Notes: generated by a model from the letters alone, not told the origin. A stretch of 64,000 nt of DNA from Solenopsis invicta (GCF_016802725.1 NC_052669.1:644501-708500), one strand, 5' to 3'. Positions 40,917 through 53,106 are shown, numbered from the stretch's first letter. Numbers and translations are program-made.

Positions 40917-41510
40917 TCAAAACAATTATAATATAAATCATCAAACAAATTTAATACTTTATTTGTAAATTAAATTTATATAAAATAACAAGGAAATATT
41001 GTTTTTATGGTAAAATGTATTTTTTTCTTTTATAACTTTTTTCTTTTACATAAATAAATTTGTAACTTAAGAAAAACATAATGAATTAAAGTTTATTTGT
41101 TTGAAAAAGTTAAAAATTAAGTTATGTAAAATTAACTGAATTAAGTTATAAGTTTTATTAATTCTTTAACTTTATTATTTAACTTTTATCTTTTAACTAG
41201 TTACTAGCAAATACTGAATTAGACAACACTCGTTATTCTCAATAATCTCGGTAAATATTTTATATATTTTACTTGTATAAATACAAGTAAAGTTTATATA
41301 TACAGGCTAGTAAGTATGCTATGTGTACAAAGTATGTTCATAGTTTTCAAATTATATGCGATTGAAAAAGTTCCGATAAGTAATATATACTCTCCCTCAA
41401 TATCTTCATCAGAATAAATCAACACCAAATTCATCAGAAAATCCATCATTGAGAAATTAAAATTGCGAGTTATATGACATATTCTGTAGAAATTCATCAT
41501 ATCGTAAATA

Positions 41511-41983
41511 TACATGGTGAGACATTTAAATTGGTATAAACTACTACCTATAGATTAAGTAAAAAATATAGCAAAAATATTTCAAACAAAAGTTACCTGA
41601 AGAGAAACAAATAATAAAATTATTTTTTTTAAATCGGTTTTTAAGGTTATATAAAGATTATCGCTATTTTAATAAAATCATATAATTTCTTTGTGTAAAA
41701 TAATTTCTCTAATTATTTTGTATATAAAAGTATTAAGACAGAGTTGTTGAATAATTTATTAGACTAAAGTATTTCATACTTTATTCTAACATATTTTGAC
41801 ATAAAATATAATTTTGGATAAATGTACTATAATATAATAACTCTTATCTACAAAATAATGAGATGAATCAGTTGATATTAATTTATTCAGATAAATCAAT
41901 TGATATTAATTCTACGAAAACACACTTTTGCTTAAAACGTAGTATTAGAGATAATAACTTGCTTTAAATGCCCCACCCTGTAT
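41511..41983. mobile_element. MITE with Tc1/mariner-like inverted ends
   Basis: The left end TACATGGTGAGACATTTAAA at 41511 is matched by the right end, which read inward from 41983 is TACAGGGTGGGGCATTTAAA. A TA flanks both sides. The roughly 470-bp interior is AT-rich and non-coding. The termini resemble those of the element at 17.48 kb, suggesting one family moved by the same transposase. Confidence 0.75.
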
Positions 41984-44900
41984 ATTCGTTTAAATTATAC
42001 ATTTATTCCTTTTACGAATAGCAATTTGCATAAAGATAAAGCTAGTACGAAGATTTAAAGTTAATTCTATTGCATTTTTTATTCTCAGCGTACATAAACA
42101 ATGAACACGTGTATCGTACAAGTTAGTTATCAAATTAATTGGATCATTTGTTATCTCCCAGCAGTATGCATGTCATCTATTTTCAGTAATATACTAATTA
42201 TATCGCGATTTACATACTATGCACAATTATTGTTAAATTATACACGACAACATTATATTTTGCGTATATTACTGCTTCACTTTATACTGCAAGTTTTAAT
42301 ACAACATTTATAAATTACATTTATGTAATTAAATAATATAAAAGAACGTCTATATACCAGAAAGAAACTTCATAATGAAGAAATAATAATGTTAAAGTAA
42401 TATAGATGTTAATGCAAAAAATCTTATGCATTTCCAGGTCCATTACATGAATATTAAAAAATTTGTAATCTAAATTGTAAATATATTTTAATATAAAGTG
42501 AATAATCAGCCGTGGGAAACGCGATTTGACATTATATTGACTATATCTAACGAAGAAAGAACTGCCAATTCAGAATCTTATCAGGGATTTTTATCAAGAT
42601 ATTGTCAACATTTTCTACAATAACTGATAGCAACGAAAAAATATTTTTAGCGCTAATAAGATAACGAAACGGAAATCTAAGAATCATTATCATAAAAACA
42701 CTTAATCATTTATTTTTTGTAAATCAAATTTATGTATTATGACGGGTTGTAATTTGGAGAAATTAGACTACGACCTCATAAACAGAACGCACCTTGCCGA
42801 GCACCTTGCACCTTGAATTCAACGCGCGAGGAAAGTCACGGGCACTTTTTTGGAACGTAAGACTGCTCACGGCGAAGGGCATCGCAACGCTCGAAAACTT
42901 TCTCGGCAACTTGCCGCATACAGTAACATCAATATATCCACGTAGATGGTGATAACCGATGAAAACCAGTTACATGAACGGTGGTCACGCGAGTTTCGTA
43001 AATCACGAGAGAGGATCTTCCGACACGCCCAAGAGCAACATATATTCATTCTCTTCGTCTGCTCATCAGTCTACCAACGCTACCGTCATTCGCATCTGTT
43101 GCGTAATTCTTGAAGGTCGTCTATCAATCTATCTGGAATTCCTATACCTATTCGCACTAATTTACCTGTTATTGTACACGTGCATAAAATATCCCGTCCT
43201 AACAGGTTCAATTTTAATGATACATTCTTCGAACGATAGGCCTTTAATTTCACGATGCGATCGAAATTTTCCTACTTTCACAAGTGCGTATTCGCAAAAT
43301 TACACGCATAATCAAGATTATAGGGTACATATAGGTAGATAATTAAATGAACCGAGCGAGACGCACCAAACATATCCTCGCGTAGCGCCGGTAACACGGC
43401 TAATCAAATATCTGTTACATGCGAGTTATGTGAGCAACTTTCGAGGAAGCAATATCCGACGTAGTACGTCTAAATCTATAATTATTGCTATCCTTGCAGA
43501 ATCTATTATAATTATTGCTTTTCCATTGGAATAAAGATAATTTATATTTTTTAAAAATTTGTATATCTCATTACTTAGCTTTATTCATAATTACAGTGAT
43601 CTTGAGATCTCATGATAAAAAAAAAAAAATTAATAAAAACAAGTGTGAAAGCCGCTTGTATTTTTCAAATATAAACTATAATATAGAAACAGATTAAATA
43701 AATGAGCAAAAAATGATGAGATTTAACATTATATATTTATAGGCATTACAACGCGACGAACGTTTCGACTTCACTTGGTCCTCACTAACCGTCTATTAAA
43801 CGAATTTCAAGTGCGAAAAACTTGTACATCCATATAGATTATAAAAATAATAAATAAAGTTAACATTTCATGGATATTTCATACAAATATTATCTTGTAT
43901 ACTCTCATAATATAATAATTTTTAATGATAAATAAAAATTTTATACAATAAAAATAAATAATATATTTATTAATATTGTACAAAATTTATGTTTCATCGC
44001 TCATTAATAATTACTGTATTATGAGATAATATTTGTATAAAATATCTATGAATAATAACCTATTGACCTTTGTTTATAATTTATATAAATTTTGCGCTTA
44101 AAATTCGATTAATAAGCGGTTAGCGAAATTAAAACATTCCGCGTCCTGATACCTATTATAAATAAATAAACTTAAACCATCATTTTTGCTCTTTTATTTA
44201 GCCTGCTTTTATATTATATTTTAAATTAATAAAAGAAATACAAATATAATAAAACTACATGTAAATTAAGTTTAAAAATATTTTTGGAGAAACATGGAAT
44301 TGAATAAACTAAACATCACATTTTGATGATATTTCCTGTCGATTTTATATTCTCGGTCTAACAGTTTCCAAATTCAAATTTAATAATATATACTTAGGTC
44401 CATACAAGATGTTTTTTTTTAGGCAAAAAGCGCATTATTAAAAAGAGATTTATGAAATAGTAATTGTAAGAAAATAATTGCATCACTGGAAGCATGAAAA
44501 AAAAAACACCATTTTCTTTTTGTTTTAACGGTAAGAAATGATTTCGTCAGATGATCATGCAAGAAGTAATTATTCTTAGTTGTATTCTGAATTTTCTTCA
44601 TTCTCCGTCGCATTTTTTTTCTGACGTAAACTATCGTATTATACGCTTTTTATCTCAATGTTATTGTTTCTTGTTTAACTGCATGTGAACTTCCATATAA
44701 GATTTTTTGTTACTTTCCCTACATGAGTTATGAAAGGAGGAGCACAAACGCATCGTAAAAATAATAGTATTCAGTACGGTACAATGTAACAGCGGATACT
44801 GTTACATGACTTTTTTCTCGCGCACCGTTGCACTCGGGAAGTGCATTTCCATTTCCTCGACAAGATTGATTTCGCTGCCGAGATATCACCAATTTTACAA

Positions 44901-45690
44901 AATATTTTCTTAAATGCGAGTTTAATGTTATGCAAAACGTCATAAAAAAGATAGAAAATTTAAGATAAATAAATATAAAAATTTCTATATAAAAATAATT
45001 CTGTTTTTTCGAAAATGCAATTACAATTTTTACAAATATATTAATGTTTATACTTTAAATAAATTATATATATGTATAAAAGTTGTGTTTGTAAGATTTT
45101 ATTTTTATTAATCAACATATTTTTATTTGCATTATTTTTTATTGTTGTAATCTTACAATTCAAAATATAATGATCAAATTTTTAACTCTTTCAAGTAAGT
45201 AATAAAAAAATAATAGTAATAAAAAGTTGTTTAAGTATTCAAGATAATTTATACATAATTTCATTGCAATTGTCAGCTTAATTGTTCTGTGAATAAATAA
45301 ATAAATTTTAAAGTGCCTCAATCATCAAACTGTTTAGAACACGCGCACGGAATGCTGGGAGATTTAGGTAATATTTCTCGTAATAAATTCTTTAATTTTT
45401 TCGGATAAAGGATAGTAGAGATGCTTGTAAGCATTAATATTATTAAATTAATTAGGAATTTAATTTGTGATATTACAATTCTTGGTTCTCCTTAAAAAAC
45501 TGTGTTTTAAGTCCGGCAAGTATGCAGCGCGCAGTTTGGGGAATCTTATAAATGTTTGTAAATTCACTTAGAAAATTATCGAGCACAAAAATCTGTTTTT
45601 AATAGGTGTGGCCGTTTTTGTCACTTTTTAAAATTATTTTTTAATACATTTTCATTAAAACACATTTCTATTTCTTTTTTAAATAATTTT
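41984..45690. other. Non-coding; unconfirmed frame at 42959-43342
   Basis: A + strand frame of 127 codons (42959-43342) starts MKTSYMNGGHASFVNHERGS and contains one hydrophobic stretch; it sits in GC-richer DNA but has no domain I recognise. Elsewhere AT-rich DNA with a fold-back at 43867-44053. Confidence 0.5.
43867..44053. repeat. Inverted repeat, arms about 75-80 bp
   Basis: TTCATGGATATTTCATACAA, ATATTATCTTGTA and onward in the left arm is mirrored by the right arm ending TGAGATAATATTTGTATAAA and ATATCTATGAA. The spacer is a short AT-rich stretch. This is probably a fold-back MITE. Confidence 0.55.
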
Positions 45691-46275
45691 AATCCAGTCG
45701 GAAAATAACTGCCAAATTTTTGTATTTTCAAATTTGATATAGAACAATCTGTAATTTTTTTCATTATTTTAAAAATAAATGTATTACATTCTTAAATTAA
45801 TTACAATAAGTCTACAGCTGTACAAAAAACAAACAAAGGCTACACTGTTCAAATCTAATTGTGTAAAAAAACGTCTCATTCATATGTGTTGTTTAATTTT
45901 CCGTATAGAAATAACATATTTATAATGCATAAAGAGATCTCTTAGCAGTATAAGTGTATTATTTTTAAGTAAAAAACTAAATAACATACATAAATAAGAC
46001 GTTTTTTACACACTTGGATTTGCAGTTGTTTTTCATAAAATTGTAGACTTTTCGCAATTAATTTAAAAATGTATCATAAATTTATTTTTAAAATAATAAA
46101 AAAATTGCAGATTGTTCCATACTAAATTTAAAAATACAACAATTTTGTGGCAATTTTCTGCTTGGATCAAAACAATGCAGTTTATGCTTATATGTGTGTT
46201 ATTTTTAAGCAAAAAACAAAATAACACATATGAATGAGACATTTTTTACACACGAATTTGCAGTTGTACTTTTAT
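45691..46275. mobile_element. Fold-back (long inverted repeat) element plus a third partial arm
   Basis: The left arm (45691 to about 45905) starts CCAGTCGGAAAATAACTGCC and runs through ATAGAACAATCTGTAATTTT and GTAAAAAAACGTCTCATTCA. The right arm (about 45965-46168) is its imperfect reverse complement, ending TGGCAATTTTCTGCTTGGAT. A third partial arm in right-arm orientation follows at 46185-46275 (AAAATAACACATATGAATGA, then CACGAATTTGCAGTTGT). Related words (AGAACAATCTG, TTCATTATTTTGA) occur near 38400 and 48370, so this is a dispersed family. No coding capacity. Confidence 0.65.
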
Positions 46276-46449
46276 GTTATTAAGATTCGTATTTCTATCG
46301 TCAACAATTAAAATTTATTTAAATAAAAAATATATATGGTTTTGATGTCAAAAGCTCGAGAAATCAGGATTATAATTTTTGCAAAATATTAACACACATT
46401 TTAATAAACGATAGGAGAAAGATGTAAAGCACGAGGGAAAAAACTGAAG

Positions 46450-46624
46450 TCAATAATCTATGACATGGCCGTTCGGCTCTGAATATTCTTGATGATTGCT
46501 ACCTCTGCCCCCTCCGTAGATATCGTTTAACTTTCTTCTAAAACTAATTACTCCCACACTCTTCTTGCCCTCAACGCCGGTTTTCCCTGACATGAAAATA
46601 TCCTGTCTTTGTCCGTCTTGACGT
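46450..46624 (-). CDS. Candidate - strand gene, terminal exon (unrecognised)
   Basis: 175 nt after a TAG acceptor (46625-46627), beginning with one base that completes the codon left open by 48995-49185. It then encodes RQDGQRQDIFMSGKTG, a basic middle, GGGRGSNHQEYSEPNG and a stop at 46450. An ATTAAA, a possible poly(A) signal, lies at about 46398 on this strand. Codon use is more balanced than in the flanking AT-rich DNA. The joined model would be 166 residues. Function unknown. Confidence 0.35.
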
Positions 46625-47489
46625 CTATTGTATGTCAAGTGAGAGTCACACTTTTTAGTGTATCATTCCATGCTTCAAATGGTGCCGTTTTCAAAGCGAC
46701 AATACTAACTGCATTTACGACCGTAAAGAATAAAATTTCATATACGAATGTATCACAATTTCTTCGTACAAAATTTATTATAAAACAAAAATCTTCGAGT
46801 ACAAACTCCTAGCGACATAATAAATTTTATTAAAAAATTCTAATTCAATTTTTAATTCCACGACTATTTTTTCCAAGTTTATTTCCCACTTTACTCTCTA
46901 AATATAAAATATATACAGCCTTGGCCAGAAGCATTAGACACTCTCAATTTACAAAATTTAAAAGTTGTAAAATCTCCTAACGTTTTTCTCAGGAATGGGA
47001 GCAGATATAAAAACATTCAACGCGTTTTAAAAGTCACAGACATTGATTGAGGGCAAGTAAAAAAATTAGCAACCTCGTCCGACTTATAGAACATTTGTAG
47101 TACGGTTTTCTGAGAACATAATTTTTCATTTTTAGTACTGAAAACGCTCCAACTTCAAGCAGTCCCATAAATGCTCTATGAGCCAAATAATACTGTCTAT
47201 CTTTTTACTTATCCTTCACAAATAACTGCGTCGAATAACGCGTGGAACGTTTCTATCTATCCGCTTTAATTCCCGAGAAAAAAAATTAAAAAACTTCTAA
47301 ACTTAAATACACTTTGTAAATTGCGAGTGCCTACTACTTTTGATCCAAGCTGTATGTGTCTCACTTACAATAATAACTTAATAAAAAAAAGTTCTCACAT
47401 TATGTTTTATAGCAAAACGAAATAAAACGCACATCTTACTTCCTCTTTCATATAATCAAAGCGTGAAGGTGACTGACAAATAACATTAT

Positions 47490-47960
47490 AAGGTGGCAAT
47501 GCTTATAAGCGTGTTCTTCCATTCTTGCTCTCATTCTCCAACAGCGTCGCTCAGTGAAGCACTTAAATGTCGATTATACTCGTACTTTCGTGTACATACT
47601 CGTATCTTGATGTTACAAGTATATCTTTTTCTTCGAGCAACTTTTCTGTAGGTAGGCAGCGTAGCTTTGTGTCGCAAATACTGCTACTTCATTTACATAC
47701 AAAGAAGTTGGATTACACGTACCGTGTTTTGGCTTATAGAATAGACGGCAATTACTTCCACGGTTCGCTATACGAGTATATCGCGTTACACAACTCTTTC
47801 TCGTGGCGCAAAACATTCCGTCGCAAGTCGCGCCAACTCCTCTGCTCACAATTCAATTTTCTCACCACCGGAGGTTTTAACGATGACGAACGCATAGTTA
47901 ATAGAGCGACGCTTCGTGGTTCGTTTGAAAATTTCGATCGTTAAAAGAAACTGCACTCAT
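47490..47960 (+). other. Unconfirmed 125-codon frame with upstream initiator-like site
   Basis: The frame 47567-47944 begins MSIILVLSCTYSYLDV and ends GSFENFDR. About 15 bases upstream is GCTCAGTGAAG, an initiator-like word, and CTTATAAG lies at about 47501, rather far for a TATA box. An acceptor-like CTTTTCTGTAG falls within the frame. An overlapping - strand frame of 78 codons is equally open. Not called as a gene. Confidence 0.25.
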
Positions 47961-48469
47961 CTATCTTGCCATTCACCTCCTTTAACAAATTTTCCCGGCG
48001 ATGGCTCGTTAAATAAGTACTATAAAGTATTCTAGGCGATCTAATTTCTATAAAAGCAAACCGAAGTTTCGATTCTTTAGTCCGACGTTTCAATTAAAAT
48101 GTCAAAAAATTCATGCAACGTACTTTCATTTAAGATAAATGTCTCAATGACCATGTCTCTATGTTCGAACATTTTCACGAAAACTTACTATATTACGATT
48201 AATCTTAAATTCGTTTCTTTTTCATTTACCAACCAAATTTTATAATATCAAAATTGTAATGTCTAAATACTTGTGATACTTATAAAATAAGTTATTTTAT
48301 AAATTACAAAATTGACATAAAAAAATTTGATTTGAGAAAAATTTTCCCCAGGATTACTTTCGAATGCAATGTAGAACAATAAGTAACTTTTAAATCACTT
48401 TTTCATTATTTTGAAAATATATATTTACAAAATATATATTTACAGGTATAATATATTTTTAACACATGA

Positions 48470-48730
48470 TTCTGAGCACGATTTTGGTGACAACTTGCGC
48501 GCGCAATCCCGTATACGTGACGTTACGCGGGAGCGTCGGTCGACGCTGCGTAGTCATTGATGGCACGCACTGTACCGTTACGTCGTCACGCTGAAAAGAT
48601 TAAACCAGCGGAACCGCGGCTGGCAACGTATGTACAATCGGGAAAAACCCCCCGTCCTTTTGCGTACCAAACAGTATGACATACGATCGCGTTAAAAGCA
48701 AACCGGAGAAATTACGGCGCGCGGCGTGAG
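48470..48730 (+). promoter_or_regulatory. CpG-rich block ending in a + strand donor
   Basis: GC- and CpG-rich DNA without a convincing frame, ending GCGCGGC/GTGAGTAAAA at 48727. It looks like a promoter with an untranslated first exon on the + strand. The myosin gene, whose first coding exon has an acceptor just before its ATG, is one possible owner, about 11.5 kb away. Confidence 0.3.
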
Positions 48731-48994
48731 TAAAAATTCGCCTCTCTCATTTTCTTCATTTTTCTCTCGTGTTTTTTCTCCTCGTCTTTCTCCGACGGCG
48801 CACTATCAGCCGAACGATTTATTGGCGAGGTATTAATGCGAATCACGAAAGCGGAACTACGAATGCTTAACCTTCCAAGTATACTCGACATTTTCCCGCT
48901 TTATGCTTCTTATCGGATATATTAATTTATCAAATTAATTGACGTGATACGTTATCGTAACACCCATAAGATTAAGATAACGTGAATTTTTTAC

Positions 48995-49185
48995 CCAAGT
49001 TTAATATGATGATTGAGTTGTAATTTCTCACTGAAAACATCGTAACAAATCCAGTATTCCTTTGGCGGTGTAACGATTTGAAACGCACAATAGATAATTT
49101 GTAGTGTAAAAAGTGAGAACAGAACTAAATGGCGACATAAACGTCGCAAAGTGAAAATGAGAAGTCGTCCCCACAACACTCCTTG
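48995..49185 (-). CDS. Candidate - strand gene, exon 2: hydrophobic segment (unrecognised)
   Basis: 191 nt between an AAG acceptor at 49186 (weak pyrimidine tract) and a donor GTAAAA from 48994; starts in phase 0, ends with two bases of a codon. Predicted residues 46-109 contain LRRLCRH followed by a 19-residue hydrophobic run, LVLFSLFTLQIIYCAFQIV (65-83), then TPPKEYWICYDVFSEK. Positive residues before the segment suggest one membrane span with the N-terminus inside. No homologue recognised. Confidence 0.3.
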
Positions 49186-49435
49186 CTTTCAAGTAATTAT
49201 TTCATCGTGGATAAACAAGAGCAAGCATTGTTTTCATAGAACCTCTCAGAATTATAATGACTATCATCGATAGTCGCTGAAATGCAGTAATAAAAACTGC
49301 ATACTACTACGCATATTACTACGTTTCTATTTACAGATCCCACTCCACGTTAAATTATTACAAAGTAAAAAAACATTTCGGCTTGAGAATAATTTTTCAT
49401 TGCACAACACATTTTTGAAAATTTTATTTCTATTT

Positions 49436-49490
49436 TTTCAAATAAATAAATAAATAAATAAATAAATAAAATAAATCTATTATAATCCAT

Positions 49491-49535
<45 letters not shown>
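49436..49535. repeat. (AAAT)n and (CT)n microsatellites
   Basis: AAATAAATAAAT units at about 49439-49475, then after some 20 bp a (CT)n run of about 20 units ending at 49535. Confidence 0.9.
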
Positions 49536-49538
<3 letters not shown>

Positions 49539-49788
49539 TTCTTTTTCTCTTACTAAAATATACTGAATTATTGCAAAGCATGTACATAGAAAAATCAACA
49601 TTAGTATCAAGTTAAACCTATTATATTTGATTTAACAATAATTTTTCATATACAATCACAAAATTAATTGTTTATGTACAGAACATAATTTATGATATAA
49701 AATCACAATTATATCATTTTTTAGAGAAAATTCACTAAAAATGAAAATACTTGCCATGGATTTTCACTTGGATTTTCATCAAAAATAC

Positions 49789-50130
49789 AGAGATAAAAAA
49801 TAGATTGAATGATTCAGTACAGTTATAATAGCTTACTTATTTTACATGTTGAATATTTATAACTATACAGATTTGATAGTTCAACAAAGACATTATGTCT
49901 GGAAACAATGTATAAATTATTTAGAGCAACTAATTCTTTGCTACAATAAGAAAATTGTGCTAATGTAATAAGTTTTCTTTGTTACATCGACAAAAGTACA
50001 CATCATTTCAATTAGTACGTTTTGTGAAAAATTTTAAACCATATATTTAATTAATTTTCACAAAAAATTATTTTGCTGTATTACAATTCGCTAAGTATGT
50101 TATTATAACAAATGATTCATTATTTTAACG
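49789..50130 (+). mobile_element. Dispersed repeat family A, copy 2 (truncated at right)
   Basis: Aligns by eye with the 12.1 and 60.7 kb copies from the TTGAATGATTCAGTACAGTT region through TTTGCTACAATAAGAAAATT and ACAAAAAATTATTTTGCTGT. The right terminal segment present in the other copies is missing or too diverged to see. Non-coding. Confidence 0.6.
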
Positions 50131-50380
50131 TAGAAAACTTCATAGGGTAACTTCAGTATTTACGTCGCGCGATGATTTACGACGCAAGCCAAAAAAATAA
50201 AAAGAATAGAGATAAGGAGAATTGAACTTACTTGCAAACATTCTATTATCTATCTTTATGTTATATTAATATTGTGTTGTAATTTCAGTTTCTTACTCTT
50301 AATATTAACGAAATCATTGTGAGTTAAATTAATTTGTCAATGTTATGAATCGCGCAGCGATGTATTACAATTTATATAAA

Positions 50381-50384
<4 letters not shown>

Positions 50385-50416
<32 letters not shown>
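50385..50416. repeat. (TC)n microsatellite
   Basis: About 16 TC units, uninterrupted. Confidence 0.9.
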
Positions 50417-50419
<3 letters not shown>

Positions 50420-50647
50420 AAAATATAAAAGATTTACTGATAATTTCATAACGCAGTATTAAAGAAATGGTAAAGGATAAAACATACAAAAATACAAGTA
50501 AATTTCTCACTCACCGACCCGATGTGCAACGAGCGGAGTTATTCAGCCACGAAGCTGCGGTGATACTGTAACACACAAACATAAGATTTAAAAATTAAAA
50601 CTGCGCTCAAAATTAATAAAAGTTCAAAAGTCTGGGTTATTTCTCAT

Positions 50648-51091
50648 ACACCCAGAGAAAGATTTCTTTGAGTAAAAATACAATATATTTCTTTGACATG
50701 AAGAAATTCGTGTACTGCCTACCCCTAACTGTAGGGTTAAAGAAAAGTTTCTTTGACTCGAAAAAATTTTTTGATTGTTCCTTTTATTAGGATTAAAGAA
50801 ATGGTTTAATTGTGCAAAGCAATTTTTTTTTAATAAAAAAAATATATTTTTAAAACATAATAACTAAATTATGTCATACATTTCTATCAGTACTTTCTTT
50901 GAATTAAATAATTGTTTATTAAAATTAAACCAATTATTTGGATAAATATGTTTACTTTAAAAAAGATTGATAACGTCATTTCTTGAAACCCAATAATTTT
51001 TTATTTTCCTTAAAGGTATTTTCACTTTCACTTAAAGTAATCAAGTTAAACAAACAATTTCATCAACTTACGTAACTTTTCTCTGGGTGTG
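50648..51091. mobile_element. MITE with ACACCCAGAGAAA inverted ends
   Basis: ACACCCAGAGAAAGA at 50648 is repeated inverted at the right end (TTTTCTCTGGGTGT, ending 51090). The roughly 440-bp interior has repeated TTTCTTTGA and AAAGAAA words and is non-coding. It lies inside the proposed intron between the first two exons of the candidate - strand gene (46450-51337). Confidence 0.7.
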
Positions 51092-51202
51092 TATACAATT
51101 TTATAATAATTTTCTTCCTTTAAGTAGTTTTTTTTTAAATTTATTGCGATAAGATCAAATAAAAGAGAGAAAGATTATTAAATCTATAAATAAAAAATTT
51201 AC

Positions 51203-51337
51203 CCCAAGGTTGCTCCGCTGGGGCCTGATACCTCTCCCAGGCCTCCTCCTCCTCTCAGTGTCTTCAAGGTTATCCTCTTCCATTTGTTGCACACGCGGAA
51301 CACTCGCGAGTAATACTAAATTTGCACGCGTGGACAT
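51203..51337 (-). CDS. Candidate - strand gene, exon 1 (unrecognised)
   Basis: Forty-five codons from an ATG at 51337 to a GTAAAT donor at 51202, phase 0. The peptide starts MSTRANLVLLASVPRVQQ and continues with an acidic EEDNLEDTE stretch and a basic RRRRPGRGIRPQR stretch. It stands out by base composition from AT-rich surroundings, and CpG-rich DNA (51.4-52.7 kb) lies on its upstream side. I do not recognise a family. It is proposed as the first exon of a three-exon model with 48995-49185 and 46450-46624 because the phases agree; phase agreement alone is weak evidence. It could instead be part of a decayed transposon. Confidence 0.3.
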
Positions 51338-51379
51338 ATTATTTATAAAGTTTTTCGCGCGACACTACGGCACTTCGGG

Positions 51380-52720
51380 TTTATAAAACCCATGATATGA
51401 GTTCCCATTCATAGGGATTCCCGTGGATTCAGCACCCCGAGTCGGCAAGTAGAACGCACGCGTACCCACCCCCGAACAAGGGTAAGTCCCACGCGGAAGA
51501 AAACAAAATCAATGGCATTAAATCCGAAGCCTCTTGTCTCACAAAAATCACATCTAAAATTGACTCGTTCATACGCCCAGCCAACGGATCATCAAGATCA
51601 GTCCCACTGGATCTTATATCCAAGCGGCGTCGACAAGACACTCCGGCAGGACGAGAGAAGAAGGTACTCATTGCCGACGTCTAACATTTTAGACGAATCA
51701 GGAAATGAGAGCCAGCCTGTCGTCACAAGCTTAACCTACAAGGCCAAGTTCTGACCAAGTCAGATTAAACGCGATTCACCCAGCTCGAACCCCAGATCCA
51801 AAGAATCCAAAAAGAGTATCAAGAATCTAAGAAAGCCTTAGGATGGTGGACGAGAGCAAGAGAACCACGCGAATCCAAGGCAACAGATCCGAACTCTAAC
51901 CGCTTAGGACCGAACCGATCGCCGGAGACAAAGCGTGTAAACTCACACAACCAGACAACCGCGCAACATACACACGAACATGTCGTACATGCGGCCCGGC
52001 ATTACCTCGTGCACGGGCACTCGGCATGGAACGTCGCGATGCGGCGCGCACGCCCATCATACGCAACGCCCCAGTAAGAATATTCACTGCCAAGCAGCAA
52101 GGGTGCGATTCTCGGCCCTCGAATTAGGATTCTATCGAATGGGAATTATGAAAAGTTCATTAGTCCAATACTTAAACGGCACTCTTGGAAAAAAAAACGC
52201 GCGACGCGACGAACCGGCTGCGGTTCATATCTTTCATAATAATTCGGCGACGATAGACGTTGGTTTCCTCTACTTGATTCGCACACCGAGGAATATCTGT
52301 AACATACAATTAAGATTGATTATATAATTATCATTGACAAACATCACGACAAAACAGTGATTTCTACTGCTTATTGCTCCAATTTATGTAAATATTTTCA
52401 ACGGACAAATACTTTAAATAGATAAATTGTATAAAATATTTGCTTCGCTATATAGCTCAAACTTAATCGTGTATCATCAATGGGCCGAGACAGCGCACAC
52501 GTGCGCCTCGGGGGTCTCGCGTAAGGTGAATAACCGAGCAGCCGGCGGAGTGGGGAGGCCGAGATGGCACGTGGCGTGGCGTCTATCTTACGGGACGTTG
52601 ACCTTGCGCGGTGGGACTTTAACCGACGGCTTGCACGTGCGTTTCGGTTCATGCGGGGAGTCTCTCTACCTGCGCGTTTGTTAACGTCTGTCAACGACTT
52701 TTAGAAAAACCTACTTGCAT
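51380..52720. promoter_or_regulatory. CpG-rich region upstream of the candidate - strand gene
   Basis: Two GC-rich blocks (about 51400-52240 and 52470-52700) separated by AT-rich DNA. The second has CACGTG at 52498 and other CACGTG/CACGTGC words near 52570 and 52635. Short open frames occur on both strands with no recognised motif. Parts could be an eroded LTR-type retroelement, but I found no matching direct repeats. It could serve as promoter for the candidate exon at 51203-51337. Confidence 0.3.
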
Positions 52721-52850
52721 CGCACAACATTACAAACTATCGTAACTCATTTGCAGGATTGGGTAATTAAAAAATTAAAAGTTAAATAATAAAATTAATA
52801 ATTTTTAATTTAACTTAGTTAATTTCAAATGATTTAATTTCTAACTTTAA

Positions 52851-53106
52851 CAATGCTCAACAAGTACGCAAATTAAAGGTAAAAATTCACATTTTTGAAT
52901 ACTGTAAACCGCATTTCTGTGAGATTTTTATTTTATGCCGTGAAGCTTTGCAAATTTTGTAAAGAAATCTGTCAAACGTCAAAATTTTGTACAAACTTTG
53001 TAAAGTTCCACGACGTAAAATAAAAATCGCACGCAAATGTGATTTACATTACAGCATACAAAAGCATAAATCTTTACCTTTAATTTGCGTATTTGTTGAG
53101 CGATGT
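52851..53106. mobile_element. Near-perfect fold-back repeat, arms about 110 bp
   Basis: The left arm begins CTCAACAAGTACGCAAATTA and continues AAGGTAAAAATTCAC through ATTTTTATTTTATGCCGTGA. The right arm ends with the inverse, TTTACCTTTAATTTGCGTAT then TTGTTGAGCG. A third, direct, partial copy of the left arm follows at 53203-53310 (TTCAACAAGTATGCAAATTT), and a small hairpin built on CAACACTGAAGCAA / TTGCTTCAATGTTG lies between them (53130-53174). Together 52851-53310 looks like one compound fold-back transposon. Confidence 0.65.

Larger units (their letters stand above)
37656..41510. other. Non-coding; repeats and the 40.1 kb CpG block
   Basis: AT-rich with the inverted repeat at 38585-38730. 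A 17-base palindrome GTCAACCGAAGGTTGAC lies at 38177, inside a GC-richer stretch (38080-38230) with GGCCAAAA/GGCCAAAC words near both ends, possibly another small transposon. The - strand frame at 41294-41515 has no recognisable motif and abuts the MITE at 41511. Confidence 0.5.

Noticed and set aside
42959..43342. 127-codon + strand frame with a hydrophobic segment
   Set aside because: No family recognised, no splice or poly(A) context, and a length that chance could give in 64 kb; recorded only as an unconfirmed frame.
43743..43790. GACGAACGTTTCGACTTC-type motif suggestive of a transposon terminus
   Set aside because: No partner terminus was found nearby, so no element could be defined.
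51380..52240. Possible LTR retroelement
   Set aside because: No matching direct terminal repeats, primer-binding site or gag/pol motif could be identified.
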